Source of the DNA: Sphingopyxis sp. HIX
GTDB taxonomy: Bacteria; Pseudomonadota; Alphaproteobacteria; Sphingomonadales; Sphingomonadaceae
DNA length: 43,354 nt
Assembly (NCBI RefSeq): GCF_001468285.1
Contig: NZ_LNSB01000047.1
Span: forward strand, 1 to 43,354
Direction of reading: 5' to 3'
Shown here: positions 9,460 to 17,336 of the stretch, in pieces
How the letters are laid out: each line of letters begins with the position of its first letter
Numbering within the stretch: the stretch's first letter is position 1
Translations under genes and position numbers: made by a program
Notes under the pieces: generated by a model
Told to the model about the DNA's origin: nothing
What the model saw: only the letters and a program-made list of their open reading frames with translations
The model's database searches: none

Positions 9460-10067
9460 TGCGCTGGCAGGCCGCCATCAAGCTGATGCTGTGGACGGCG
9501 CTGGTCAGCGCGATCCTGACTTCGCTCTACTGGATCACGGCCTATGACCTGCTCGATAGGCCAGCGACCGCGTCGACCAGCGGCTCGGAGTGGCGTCCCG
9601 AAGAAGCGGCCGACCGGCGCACCGGTCTTGCCATCGCCATTCCGGTGCAGGGCATCAAGCCGTCCGAACTGATCAACAGCTGGGACCAGAGCCGCGCCGA
9701 GGGCCGCCTGCACCGCGCGATCGATATTCCCGCGCCCGTCGGCACCCCGGTACTCGCGGCGATGGATGGCCGGATCGAGAAGCTGTTCAATTCGGATCGC
9801 GGCGGGCTGACGATCTACCAGCGCGCCGACGATGGCCGCCTGATGCTCTATTATGCCCATCTGCAGGCCTATCGCCGCGGCCTTACCGAAGGGCAGGTGG
9901 TGACGCGCGGACAGGTGATCGCGACGGTGGGCGCCAGCGGCAACGCCGACCCCGCTTTCCCGCACCTGCATTTCCAGATGCTGGAAACGACGCCGGGCAG
10001 CGCTTGGAACGCCGGCGAGCCGATCAATCCCTATCCGTTGCTCGCGGGGAAGAGACGAGCGCCTTAA
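9459..10067 (+). CDS. Membrane-anchored M23 (LytM) peptidase
   Basis: A 202-residue protein with one N-terminal membrane segment (about residues 8-28) and an M23 peptidase domain facing the periplasm. The zinc site is intact: H85 and D89 in LHRAIDIP, H134 in YYAHLQ, and the PHLHF motif with H169 and H171. It should therefore be an active endopeptidase cutting peptide crosslinks, unlike the degenerate EnvC/NlpD type. Its start overlaps the stop of the L,D-transpeptidase gene (TGATG), so wall-cutting and wall-joining enzymes are made together. It ends just before an inverted repeat. Confidence 0.92.
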   Translation: MRWQAAIKLMLWTALVSAILTSLYWITAYDLLDRPATASTSGSEWRPEEAADRRTGLAIAIPVQGIKPSELINSWDQSRAEGRLHRAIDIPAPVGTPVLAAMDGRIEKLFNSDRGGLTIYQRADDGRLMLYYAHLQAYRRGLTEGQVVTRGQVIATVGASGNADPAFPHLHFQMLETTPGSAWNAGEPINPYPLLAGKRRAP

Positions 10068-10079
10068 GTTCAAGAAATA

Positions 10080-10157
10080 CGTCGCCCCCGCGAAGGCGGG
10101 GGCCGCTATAGTCGTCGCGTAAGGCCGCCGGCGGCCCCCGCCTTCGCGGGAGCGACG
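10080..10157. repeat. Inverted repeat with 27-base arms
   Basis: The left arm (10080-10106) and right arm (10131-10157) are reverse complements with one mismatch. Each arm holds its own hairpin, CCCGC-GAAG-GCGGG. This is the GCGAAGGCGGGGGCC type of dispersed intergenic repeat I associate with sphingomonads. It sits right after the M23 gene and could act as a transcript end or RNA-stability element. No T-run follows, so it is not a typical intrinsic terminator. Confidence 0.85.
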
Positions 10158-10169
10158 AAGTTTCAGTCC

Positions 10170-10355
10170 TCAGCCGGGCGGGTGGTCGAGCGGATCGAGG
10201 CCGGATTTCGTCGCGGGGTGCTCGCGCATGGCGCACGGCGGATCGCCCTCGCTCCGCCAACCGAAGAGCCCGGCACAGGGCGCCGCGCGGCGGGGGAGGG
10301 GTTTGCGTTGGCGCCGGGAGGGGCGCAGCTCGTCTGAAAGTTTCCACGTCATCAT
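10170..10355 (-). CDS. Small basic protein of unknown function (61 aa)
   Basis: A 61-residue frame starting MMTWKLSDELRPSRRQRK. It is supported by a strong Shine-Dalgarno, AGAGGAG, five bases before the ATG at 10355 (a second ATG follows directly). The protein is rich in Arg and Pro, has two cysteines, and ends LDPLDHPPG. No membrane segment or known domain is visible. It lies alone on the minus strand between the repeat and the OPT transporter. GC-rich DNA gives many chance frames of this size, so the ribosome binding site is the main argument. Confidence 0.45.
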   Translation of the reverse strand: MMTWKLSDELRPSRRQRKPLPRRAAPCAGLFGWRSEGDPPCAMREHPATKSGLDPLDHPPG

Positions 10356-10517
10356 GGCCGCTCCTCTGCCATCGCCGCGCGGCGCCTTATTGGATCGTTG
10401 CGTCAAAAGGCGCGCAGCCCGTCGCTTTTGGCGTTTCGGTCCAACACCGATCGCTTCGTGGCTTTTCGCTTGCGCTTGGGCCGCCGCCCCGCAACACAGC
10501 GACCGGGGAGATTGTTG
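10356..10517. other. Intergenic region upstream of the OPT gene
   Basis: This 162-base gap separates the small minus-strand gene from the OPT transporter. Except for the GGGGAG ribosome binding site of the transporter near its right end, I see no clear promoter pair, operator palindrome or RNA structure. Confidence 0.4.
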
Positions 10518-12476
10518 ATGACCGATACCACCACGCCGACCACCCGCGGGCGCGAACTGACGCTGCGCGCGATCCTGCTCGGCGGCCTGCTCACCTTGAT
10601 GTTCACCGCGGCGAACGTCTATCTCGGGCTCAAGGTCGGGCTGACCTTCGCGACCTCGATCCCCGCGGCGGTGATCTCGATGGCGCTGCTGCGCTATATG
10701 GCGGGCTCGACGATACTCGAGAATAATATCGTCCAGACGATCGCCAGCGCCGCGGGCACGCTCGCGGCGATCATCTTCGTGCTCCCCGGCCTCGTGATGG
10801 TCGGTTACTGGCAGGGTTTCCCGCTGCTCGAGACCACCGCGATCACGATGCTCGGCGGCATCCTCGGGGTCCTCTTTTCGGTCCCGCTGCGCCGCGCGCT
10901 CGTCGTCGACTCGGACCTGCCCTATCCCGAAGGCCGAGCCGCTGCCGAAGTGCTGCAGGTCGGCGCCGCCAGCGCCGAGGGCGCGGCCGAGAATAAGGCC
11001 GGTTTATCCGCCCTGCTGTGGAATTCGATCGTCGCCGCGGGTTTCACCCTGCTCACCCAGATGAAGCTCGCGGGCGCCGAGGTCGCGCGCTGGTTCGCGG
11101 TCGGCAGCGGCGCGACCGGCATCGCGGGCGGGCTCGCCTTCGCCTTGTTCGGTGTCGGCCACCTCGTCGGCCTGTCGGTCGGCATGGCGCAGCTCGTCGG
11201 GCTGGTCACCGGCTGGTGGGTGCTGCTCCCGATCCTGACCCAGGGCGGTCCCGGCGATGCCGAGACGCTCGCCAACACCGTCTTCCGTGCCGACGTCCGC
11301 TTCTTCGGCGCCGGGGTGATCGCGGTCGCGGCGATCTGGACGCTCGTCAAGATCGCCGGCCCGGTGCTCGGCGGCATCCGCTCGGCGATGGCGGCCAGCC
11401 GCGCGCGGCAGGGCGGGCAGGCGCTGGCGATCGAGGAACAGGATATGTCGATCGCCTGGGTGTTCGGCGGGTCGCTGTTCCTGATGCTGCCGATCGGCGT
11501 ACTGCTCTGGTCCGAGCTCGCGGGCGGTCCGCTCGCCGCGGCTTCGATCCCGCTGATCGCGGGCGCGATCCTGTTCATCATCATCGTCGGGCTGATGATC
11601 GCCTCGGTCACCGGTTATATGGCGGGCCTCATCGGCGCGTCGAATTCGCCGGTGTCGGGCATCGGCATCCTCGCGATCATCGCATCGTCCTTGCTCCTCC
11701 TCGGCCTGCTCGGTCGCGGCGGCGGCGAGGCCGAGGTCAGCGCGATGGTGGCCTATGCGCTGATCGTCACCGGACTCGTCTTCGGCATCGCGACGATCTC
11801 GAACGACAATCTCCAGGATCTCAAGACCGGCCAGCTCGTCGGCGCGACGCCGTGGAAGCAGCAGGTCGCGCTGATCATCGGCGTGATCTTCGGCTCGATC
11901 GTCGTGCCGCCGGTGCTCAATGTGCTCAACGAGACCGTCGGCTTCGTCGGCGCGCCCGGTGCCGGACCCAACGCGCTCGCGGCGCCGCAGGCGGGGCTGA
12001 TCTCGTCGCTCGCGCAGGGCGTGCTCGGCGGCGACCTCAACTGGACGATGCTCGGTTACGGCGCGCTCGCCGGCATCGGCTTCATCCTCGTCGACGAACT
12101 GCTCGGCCGCGCGGGCAAGCTGCGGCTTCCTCCGCTCGCGATCGGCATCGGCATCTACCTGCCGATGGCGGTGATCCTGCCCGTGGTGATCGGCGCGGTC
12201 GGCGGCTGGTTCTACGACCGCTGGGCGTCGCGGCGCCCGAACGCCAGCTTCGCGCACCGCATGGGCGTGCTGACGGCGACAGGGATGATCGTCGGCGAGA
12301 GCCTGTTCGGGGTCTTCTACGCCGGCGCGGTCTATGCAACCGACAATGACGCGCCGCTTGCGGTCGTCGGCGACGGCTATGCGCCCTATGCACCGTGGGT
12401 CGGGCTGATCCTGTTCGCCGTGCTCGCGTGGCACAGCTACAAGCGCACGCGCGACATGGTGACCGCGACGCCCTGA
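10518..12476 (+). CDS. OPT family oligopeptide transporter
   Basis: A 652-residue polytopic membrane protein of the OPT superfamily. The N-terminal part reads ELTLRAILLGGLLTLMFTAANVYLGLKVGLTFATSIPAAV, a hallmark of bacterial OPT proteins, followed by PYPEGRAAAEVL and many hydrophobic helices through the C-terminus. Members import oligopeptides or metal-chelate complexes with protons; the cargo here is unknown. ATG 10518 has GGGGAG upstream at eight bases; the upstream extension of the frame to 10398 lacks family similarity. It is a single gene, followed by efp with its own promoter. Confidence 0.93.
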   Translation: MTDTTTPTTRGRELTLRAILLGGLLTLMFTAANVYLGLKVGLTFATSIPAAVISMALLRYMAGSTILENNIVQTIASAAGTLAAIIFVLPGLVMVGYWQGFPLLETTAITMLGGILGVLFSVPLRRALVVDSDLPYPEGRAAAEVLQVGAASAEGAAENKAGLSALLWNSIVAAGFTLLTQMKLAGAEVARWFAVGSGATGIAGGLAFALFGVGHLVGLSVGMAQLVGLVTGWWVLLPILTQGGPGDAETLANTVFRADVRFFGAGVIAVAAIWTLVKIAGPVLGGIRSAMAASRARQGGQALAIEEQDMSIAWVFGGSLFLMLPIGVLLWSELAGGPLAAASIPLIAGAILFIIIVGLMIASVTGYMAGLIGASNSPVSGIGILAIIASSLLLLGLLGRGGGEAEVSAMVAYALIVTGLVFGIATISNDNLQDLKTGQLVGATPWKQQVALIIGVIFGSIVVPPVLNVLNETVGFVGAPGAGPNALAAPQAGLISSLAQGVLGGDLNWTMLGYGALAGIGFILVDELLGRAGKLRLPPLAIGIGIYLPMAVILPVVIGAVGGWFYDRWASRRPNASFAHRMGVLTATGMIVGESLFGVFYAGAVYATDNDAPLAVVGDGYAPYAPWVGLILFAVLAWHSYKRTRDMVTATP

Positions 12477-12477
12477 C

Positions 12478-12506
12478 TTGCCCTTTGTCGCACCCGCGGC
12501 TAAAGG
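12478..12506 (+). promoter_or_regulatory. Candidate promoter for efp
   Basis: TTGCCC (12478-12483) and TAAAGG (12501-12506) with a 17-base spacer lie directly after the OPT stop codon. The same form occurs before nuoA. It would give a leader of about 65 bases before efp. Confidence 0.5.
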
Positions 12507-12577
12507 CGCGCTCCTGTGACCGGCGTGCCGATGCGCGCCGGCGGCTCTTTCCATCCTTGAACTAGCGAGTGTGCGCG

Positions 12578-13141
12578 ATGAAAATCACCGGCGTTGAAAT
12601 CCGTCCCGGCAATATTATCGAATATGAAGGTGGCATCTGGAAGGTCACCAAGATCCAGCACACCCAGCCGGGCAAGGGCGGCGCCTATATGCAGGTCGAA
12701 GCCAAGAATCTGATCGACGGCCGCAAGCTCAACAACCGCTTCCGCAGCGCCGACACGGTCGAAAAGGTCCGCCTCGACACCAAGGATTTCCAGTTCCTCT
12801 ACGCCGAGGGCGACGATCTGGTGTTCATGGACAAGGACAGCTTCGAACAGATCAACATCGGCAAGGATGTCGTCGGCGAAGCGCATGAATTCCTGCAGGA
12901 CGGCATGGACGTCGTGCTGGAGCTTTGGGAAGAGCGCCCGATCTCGGTCGAACTCCCCGAAACGATCGAAGCGACGATCGTCGAAGCCGATGCCGTGGTG
13001 AAGGGCCAGACGGCGTCGTCGTCGTACAAGCCCGCGATCCTCGACAATGGCGTGCGCGTGATGGTGCCCCCGCACATCACCAGCGGCACCCGCATCGTCG
13101 TGCACGTCTACGACCGCGAATATGTCCGCCGCGCGGACTAA
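12578..13141 (+). CDS. efp: Translation elongation factor P
   Basis: A 187-residue elongation factor P, which helps ribosomes through polyproline stretches by binding between the P and E sites. The three-beta-domain layout is complete: the N-terminal KOW-like domain ends in the loop TQPGKGGAY, whose K33 corresponds to the modified lysine of E. coli EF-P; two OB-fold domains follow, ending [16 protein letters not shown]. The frame extends slightly upstream to 12569, but ATG 12578 gives the standard N-terminus [14 protein letters not shown]. No epmA/epmB genes lie nearby, so modification of K33 cannot be judged. Monocistronic, with its own promoter and a hairpin repeat behind it. Confidence 0.96.
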   Translation: MKITGVEIRPGNIIEYEGGIWKVTKIQHTQPGKGGAYMQVEAKNLIDGRKLNNRFRSADTVEKVRLDTKDFQFLYAEGDDLVFMDKDSFEQINIGKDVVGEAHEFLQDGMDVVLELWEERPISVELPETIEATIVEADAVVKGQTASSSYKPAILDNGVRVMVPPHITSGTRIVVHVYDREYVRRAD

Positions 13142-13148
13142 CTAGATT

Positions 13149-13251
13149 CCCCTCCCGCTTGCGGGAGGGGTTAGGGGAGGGCTTGTCGAGGGACGGGCCG
13201 CTCCTGGTATGAAACATTCCCTCCCCCGACCCCTCCCGCAAGCGGGAGGGG
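13149..13251. repeat. Inverted pair of GGGAGGGG hairpin repeats
   Basis: Two 33-base arms (13149-13181 and 13219-13251) are reverse complements with two mismatches. Each contains a tight hairpin, CCCTCCCGC facing GCGGGAGGG with a two-base centre (TT or AA). The same type of element is common between genes in several alphaproteobacteria. It fills nearly the whole efp-suhB gap, and the end of the right arm plus the next four bases supply the GGGGAG ribosome binding site of suhB. It may act as an efp transcript end, an RNA-stability element, or both. Confidence 0.85.
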
Positions 13252-13263
13252 GGAGTAAAGACA

Positions 13264-14082
13264 ATGGCCGTATCGGGCATCATCACCGTCATGGAACGCG
13301 CCGCGCGCAAGGCGGGCGCCAAGCTGCGCCGCGACTTCGGCGAGGTCGAGCATCTGCAGGTCTCGCAAAAGGGCCCCGCGGATTTCGTCTCGAAGGCCGA
13401 CCAGGCCGCCGAGCGCACCCTCTATGACGAGCTGACCCGCGACCGTCCGGGCTGGGGCTTCCTGATGGAGGAAGCCGGCGAAATCGAAGGTGAGCCCGGC
13501 AAGCCGCGCTTCATCATCGACCCGCTCGACGGCACCTCGAACTTCCTCCACGCGATTCCGCATTTCGCGATCTCGATCGCGGTGCAGGAACCCAAGCTCG
13601 GCGGCGGTTGGGGCGACGTCACCTCGGCGCTCATCTATCACCCGGTGACCGACGAAAGCTATTGGGCCGAGCGCGGCCGCGGCGCCTGGTTGCACGATCG
13701 CCGCCTGCGCGTCTCGTCGCGCCGCCACCTCAACGAATGCCTGATCGCCACCGGTATCCCCTTCATGGGCCATGGCAATATGGCGCAGTGGAGCCGCGTG
13801 TTCGGCGCGGTCGCCCCCGAAGTCGCCGGCATCCGCCGCTTCGGCGCCGCCAGCCTCGACCTCGCCTGGGTCGCCGCGGGCCGCTATGACGGTTTCTGGG
13901 AAAGCGACCTCAATATCTGGGACGTCGCCGCGGGCATCCTGCTCGTGCGCGAGGCCGGCGGCTTCGTCAGCGATTTCCGCGGCGGCGACCGCGCGATCGA
14001 GCGCAGCGAATTTATCGCGGGCAGCGCCGCGGTGCATTCGAAGCTGCAGAAACTCGTTGCGGGCGCGCTCCGCAACGCCTGA
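13264..14082 (+). CDS. suhB: Inositol monophosphatase family protein (SuhB-like)
   Basis: A 272-residue Mg2+-dependent phosphatase of the inositol monophosphatase family. It hydrolyses inositol 1-phosphate or related sugar phosphates in the cytosol; E. coli SuhB also takes part in rRNA antitermination. Metal-site residues are in place: E69/E70 in FLMEEAGE, D86 and D89 in IDPLDGTSNF, and D220 in NIWDVAAGILLVREAGG. The start ATG 13264 has GGGGAG eight bases upstream, formed by the adjacent repeat. The gene is convergent with the hydrolase at 14086 with only three bases between stops. The exact substrate cannot be read from the sequence. Confidence 0.92.
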   Translation: MAVSGIITVMERAARKAGAKLRRDFGEVEHLQVSQKGPADFVSKADQAAERTLYDELTRDRPGWGFLMEEAGEIEGEPGKPRFIIDPLDGTSNFLHAIPHFAISIAVQEPKLGGGWGDVTSALIYHPVTDESYWAERGRGAWLHDRRLRVSSRRHLNECLIATGIPFMGHGNMAQWSRVFGAVAPEVAGIRRFGAASLDLAWVAAGRYDGFWESDLNIWDVAAGILLVREAGGFVSDFRGGDRAIERSEFIAGSAAVHSKLQKLVAGALRNA

Positions 14083-14085
14083 TCC

Positions 14086-15075
14086 TCAGCCGCCGAGGCT
14101 GTCCTTCAGGAACGCCACCACCTGCGGCCAGGCGTCGGCGCGCGCTTTTGCATTGGCCGCGGGATCGCCGCCGCCGCGCGCATCCTCGCGCGGTTCGGCC
14201 GATCCGCCCGCGAGATCGTGCCCGGCCTCGGGATAGAGCAAGGCCCGCGTCGTCAGCCCCGCCGCTTCGCGCGACGCGACGATATTGCGCGCCATCCGCC
14301 CCGAATTCCAGAGCTTGTCCCGGTCGCCCGCGACGAGCATCAGCGCGCCCTTGTAATGCTCGACCGGGATGCGCGCCGCGGCTTCGAGATCGGGATGGTC
14401 GGCGCGGCCATTTTCATGGATCGCCAGCAGGTCGGCCTTGCCCGGACCCGCGAGCAGCCCTTCGACGAAGCCGCGATAGGGCATGAAGGGGAGAGGCTTG
14501 CCGTCGGCGGCAAAGGACGAGCGCGTCCCCTCGGCCTCGACGGTTTCGAGGCCCCAGCCCTCCCACACCAGGTCCGACGGCGCATAGGCGACCACTGCGT
14601 CGATCCACGCATGGCGGCTCGCGGCGATGAGCGCGAATTCGGACCCCTTCGATCCGGCAAACAGCCCGAAGCGTTCGGCATCGACGCCGGGCATCGCCGC
14701 GACCGCAGCGCGGAGCTCGGCAAGCTGGTCGATCCGGATGTCGACGAAGCTGCCGGGCAGGTCGGGGAACTCCGGCGGCGGGCCATAATTGCCCCAGTTC
14801 GGCGAATAATAGGGCAGGCTGACCGCGGCATAGCCGAGCTCGGCGAGGATCGGCCCGAAGCGCTTGCCCGCGCCGTCGCCGCCCTCGGCCCCCGGCAGGA
14901 TCACGACCACCGGGCGTCGCTCGGCGCCGGCCAGGCGATAGAGGCGCGCGCGCGGAAAGCCCGCGATCGGCGCCTCTTCGATCGCATCCTGCTTCGCCGG
15001 CGTGGGCGTCTCGGCCGCCGCGGTGACCGGCGCAGTCAGCGCCAGCATCATGAATGTCAAAATCGCGCGAACCAT
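14086..15075 (-). CDS. Exported alpha/beta hydrolase, BAAT/dienelactone type
   Basis: A 329-residue secreted or periplasmic alpha/beta hydrolase. A signal peptide (about residues 1-21, cleavage near TAAAE) precedes a core with the oxyanion strand VVVILPGAEGG, the nucleophile elbow GLFAGSKGSEFAL (S142 in G-x-S-K-G, typical of the BAAT/acyl-CoA thioesterase C-terminal family) and a late histidine in YPEAGHDL. RDKLWNSG provides the likely acid region. The family hydrolyses thioesters or esters; substrate unknown, and the signal peptide argues against an intracellular CoA ester. AGGGG precedes the ATG. Its promoter overlaps a palindrome (15098-15119), so it is probably repressed by a regulator not in the window. 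Confidence 0.85.
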   Translation of the reverse strand: MVRAILTFMMLALTAPVTAAAETPTPAKQDAIEEAPIAGFPRARLYRLAGAERRPVVVILPGAEGGDGAGKRFGPILAELGYAAVSLPYYSPNWGNYGPPPEFPDLPGSFVDIRIDQLAELRAAVAAMPGVDAERFGLFAGSKGSEFALIAASRHAWIDAVVAYAPSDLVWEGWGLETVEAEGTRSSFAADGKPLPFMPYRGFVEGLLAGPGKADLLAIHENGRADHPDLEAAARIPVEHYKGALMLVAGDRDKLWNSGRMARNIVASREAAGLTTRALLYPEAGHDLAGGSAEPREDARGGGDPAANAKARADAWPQVVAFLKDSLGG

Positions 15076-15097
15076 GTCTGCCCCTGCATATCTGCCA

Positions 15098-15119
15098 CTG
15101 TATCAGTGTAGTAATACAG
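15098..15119. promoter_or_regulatory. Palindromic operator candidate
   Basis: Half-sites CTGTAT (15098-15103) and ATACAG (15114-15119) form a 22-base imperfect palindrome in which 8 of 11 pairs match. A second, nested palindrome CACTG-TAT-CAGTG lies at 15096-15108. The site covers the -10 box of the hydrolase promoter, the classic place for a repressor. The spacing could suit a GntR/YtrA-, TetR- or PadR-type dimer, but no regulator gene is present to identify it. Confidence 0.55.
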
Positions 15120-15133
15120 AGAGGCTTGTGCAA
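15105..15133 (-). promoter_or_regulatory. Promoter of the exported hydrolase gene
   Basis: On the minus strand TTGCAC (15133-15128), a 17-base spacer and TACACT (15110-15105) form a good sigma70-type promoter 30 bases before the hydrolase ATG. The -10 lies within the palindrome at 15098-15119. This separates the hydrolase from the YbjN genes upstream. Confidence 0.6.
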
Positions 15134-15164
15134 GAACCCTGTTTGCGGGCCAGCTGCGCCCGGC

Positions 15165-15638
15165 TTATTCGTAAATGAAGTCCGAAAAGACCGACATCAG
15201 CTCGTCCCACAGCTCGATATTGTCGAGGAACAGCGCGCGCGGCATGCCGCCCGCAGCCATGTTGAAGTCCATGCGCAGCCCGGCGTCGCCGTTGGTCTCC
15301 ATCACCCCGCGCCCGTAGCGGCGGTCGAGGTTGAACTGGTTCATCTTTTCGATCGTCGCGCTGCTGCCGCTATAGAGCGTGTGGAGCTGCAGCGAGCTGC
15401 ATTTCACGCCGTCGGTGCAGCCGTAGAAATAGATGGTGAATTTGGCGCCGTCGCCGAACTGCGTCTGCAGTACCGGATTCTTGTCTTCGTCGGTTTCCTG
15501 CGTCACCGGCATGCCGCGGCTCTTGAGCGCGGCGGTGATCGCCGCCGGGTCGGCGGACATGGTCTGCGCGGCGGCGGGCGCCGCGGCGAAGAGCGCGGCG
15601 GTGAAGGCGAGCGCGGACAGGCTTTTGATCGGCAACAT
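15165..15638 (-). CDS. YbjN domain-containing exported protein
   Basis: A 157-residue protein of the YbjN (PF10722-type sensory regulator) family. A signal peptide (MLPIKSLSALAFTAALFAAAPAAAQ) precedes a mature domain with FTIYFYGCTDGVKCSSLQLH, then NQFNLDRRYGRG and a C-terminal ELWDELMSVFSDFI helix. The CTDG-x2-C pair may form a disulphide. The open frame begins at 15680, but ATG 15638 follows GGGGGGA and puts the signal peptide first. It is a tandem paralogue of the gene at 15722-16195, of identical length. YbjN has been linked to stress and motility in enterobacteria; the role of the exported form is unknown. Confidence 0.85.
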   Translation of the reverse strand: MLPIKSLSALAFTAALFAAAPAAAQTMSADPAAITAALKSRGMPVTQETDEDKNPVLQTQFGDGAKFTIYFYGCTDGVKCSSLQLHTLYSGSSATIEKMNQFNLDRRYGRGVMETNGDAGLRMDFNMAAGGMPRALFLDNIELWDELMSVFSDFIYE

Positions 15639-15721
15639 GAAATTCCCCCCAGATGGTGCGACCCGATCGCTCCGGATCATATGGCAGCGTTCAGTCCTTG
15701 GCTAGCGGTCCCCGCGGCATT

Positions 15722-16195
15722 TCATTCGCCGCGCACGAAGACGCGATAGCTGTCCATCAGCCCGGTCCAGGTGTTGAGCAATTCGCCGACATTCTCGCGC
15801 GGCAGCCCTCGGAAATCGAGGTCGACGTCCATCGCCAGCACCGGATCGCCCTCCTCGTCGCGATAGGCGCGCGCGAATCTCTTGTCGCGGTTCCACTCGT
15901 TGATCTTTTCGAGCGGGACCTGCTTGGCGTCGGTGAAGCCGAAGAAGAATTGCAGCGTCTTGCAATTCTTGCCGTCGGTGCAGTTCATGAACGCCGCGAC
16001 GAACAGCTCGCCGTTACGCCGCGCCTTGATGAAGGGCGGCTCGCCCGCGGGGGTGTCGATCTCGGCCTGCCAGCCCTGCGACTCGATGAGCGCGGCGATC
16101 GTCTTGGGCGACCTGGCGTCGATCAGCTCGGCGCTCGCCGGCGATGCCAGCGCCAGCGCGAGCCCCGCGGCGCAATATCCAGCCATTTTCCGCAT
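15722..16195 (-). CDS. YbjN domain-containing exported protein, paralogue 2
   Basis: A 157-residue exported YbjN-type protein. The signal peptide is [22 protein letters not shown]. The mature part has [19 protein letters not shown], then [15 protein letters not shown] and a C-terminal LMDSYRVFV helix, matching the downstream gene motif for motif. ATG 16195 follows GGGGGCGA; the open frame reaches 16216 but that extension has no ribosome binding site. The two genes lie 83 bases apart in the same direction and are probably a duplication. This one is divergent from nuoA, with 215 bases between the starts. Confidence 0.85.
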   Translation of the reverse strand: MRKMAGYCAAGLALALASPASAELIDARSPKTIAALIESQGWQAEIDTPAGEPPFIKARRNGELFVAAFMNCTDGKNCKTLQFFFGFTDAKQVPLEKINEWNRDKRFARAYRDEEGDPVLAMDVDLDFRGLPRENVGELLNTWTGLMDSYRVFVRGE

Positions 16196-16332
16196 ATTCG
16201 CCCCCGTTTCGCACACCGCGCAGTGCGGCGCTTTCCCGACCCCTTCGGCGGTCTATCACGCCCATCGCCGATGCCGCCAGCGCGGGCTGTGGCTTTGGTC
16301 ACAAAAGAGACCATTTTTCCTGCCCGCGGCGC

Positions 16333-16361
16333 TTGCGAGGCGCGCCCGGCTGGCCTAAAGC
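16333..16361 (+). promoter_or_regulatory. Candidate promoter of the nuo operon
   Basis: TTGCGA (16333-16338) and TAAAGC (16356-16361) are spaced by 17 bases, about 50 bases before nuoA. The form is nearly the same as the efp promoter candidate. The rest of the 16196-16410 divergent gap shows no obvious operator palindrome. Confidence 0.55.
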
Positions 16362-16410
16362 GCCCGCAACCAAAGGGCGCCCAAGCGCCCCAAAAAGACT
16401 GCGAGCTCCC

Positions 16411-16785
16411 ATGGTCGATCTGACGCAATATCTGCCGATCCTGATCTTTCTGTTCGTCGCCGTCGGGCTTTCGGCGGCGTTCGTGTTCCTGCCGATGGGC
16501 GTCTCGCGCCTGACCGGCGCGCACCGGCCCGATCCGGCGAAGCTGACCGAATATGAATGCGGCTTCCCCGCCTTCGAGGATGCGCGCAGCCAGTTCGACG
16601 TGCGCTTCTATCTCGTCGCCATCCTCTTCATCATCTTCGACCTCGAAGCGGCCTTCCTCTTTCCCTGGGCGGTCAGCCTCGAGGAAATCGGCTGGGCAGG
16701 CTGGGCCACGATGATGATTTTCCTCGCCGAACTCGCGCTCGGCCTTGTTTATGCATGGAAGAAAGGGGCGCTGGATTGGGAATGA
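16411..16785 (+). CDS. nuoA: NADH-quinone oxidoreductase subunit A
   Basis: A 124-residue NuoA, a small membrane subunit of complex I near the quinone site. It has three membrane helices (about residues 9-31, 64-86 and 94-114) and the conserved loop [24 protein letters not shown] between the first two, whose cysteine corresponds to the switch-sensitive cysteine of mitochondrial ND3. It is the first gene of the operon behind the promoter candidate. The Shine-Dalgarno is weak (GCGAG). The stop overlaps nuoB (ATGA). Confidence 0.95.
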   Translation: MVDLTQYLPILIFLFVAVGLSAAFVFLPMGVSRLTGAHRPDPAKLTEYECGFPAFEDARSQFDVRFYLVAILFIIFDLEAAFLFPWAVSLEEIGWAGWATMMIFLAELALGLVYAWKKGALDWE

Positions 16786-17336
16786 GCAATTCGAGCATCC
16801 TGATGCCCGGCCAGATGCCGGTGCCCGCGGGGACCAACCCCGACCAGGGCTTTTTCGACGACCTCAACAGCGAGGTCGGCGACAAGGGCTTTCTGGTCAC
16901 CTCGACCGAGGACCTGTTCAACTGGGCGCGCACCGGCTCGCTCTGGTGGATGACCTTCGGGCTCGCCTGCTGCGCGGTCGAGATGATCCACGTCAACATG
17001 CCGCGCTACGACATGGAGCGCTTCGGGGTCGCGCCGCGCGCCTCGCCGCGCCAGTCGGACGTGATGATCGTCGCGGGCACGCTCTGCAACAAGATGGCGC
17101 CTGCGCTGCGCCGGGTCTACGACCAGATGTCGAACCCGAAATATGTCATCTCGATGGGCAGCTGCGCCAATGGCGGCGGCTATTATCATTATAGCTACAG
17201 TGTCGTGCGCGGCTGCGACCGCATCGTGCCTGTGGATATCTATGTCCCCGGCTGCCCGCCGACCGCCGAGGCCCTGCTCTATGGCGTGATGCAATTGCAG
17301 CGGAAGATCCGCCGCACCGGGACGATCGAACGCTGA
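16782..17336 (+). CDS. nuoB: NADH-quinone oxidoreductase subunit B
   Basis: A 184-residue NuoB (PSST homologue), the peripheral-arm subunit carrying [4Fe-4S] cluster N2, the last electron carrier before ubiquinone. Cluster ligands are C63 and C64 in [10 protein letters not shown]128 in GSCANGGG and C158 in VPGCPPT. The ATG lies in the nuoA stop (ATGA). The frame is open upstream inside nuoA but that part is a shadow. The end overlaps nuoC as TGATG. Confidence 0.97.
   Translation: MSNSSILMPGQMPVPAGTNPDQGFFDDLNSEVGDKGFLVTSTEDLFNWARTGSLWWMTFGLACCAVEMIHVNMPRYDMERFGVAPRASPRQSDVMIVAGTLCNKMAPALRRVYDQMSNPKYVISMGSCANGGGYYHYSYSVVRGCDRIVPVDIYVPGCPPTAEALLYGVMQLQRKIRRTGTIER

Noticed and set aside
10024..10347. 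107-residue minus-strand frame across the inverted repeat
   Set aside because: It reads through the repeat and into the M23 gene and is Arg/Pro-rich; the 61-aa frame with a strong ribosome binding site is the better candidate there.
13149..13251. Possible CRISPR array or mobile element ends
   Set aside because: There are only two inverted copies with no spacers, transposase or target duplication; it is a dispersed hairpin repeat.
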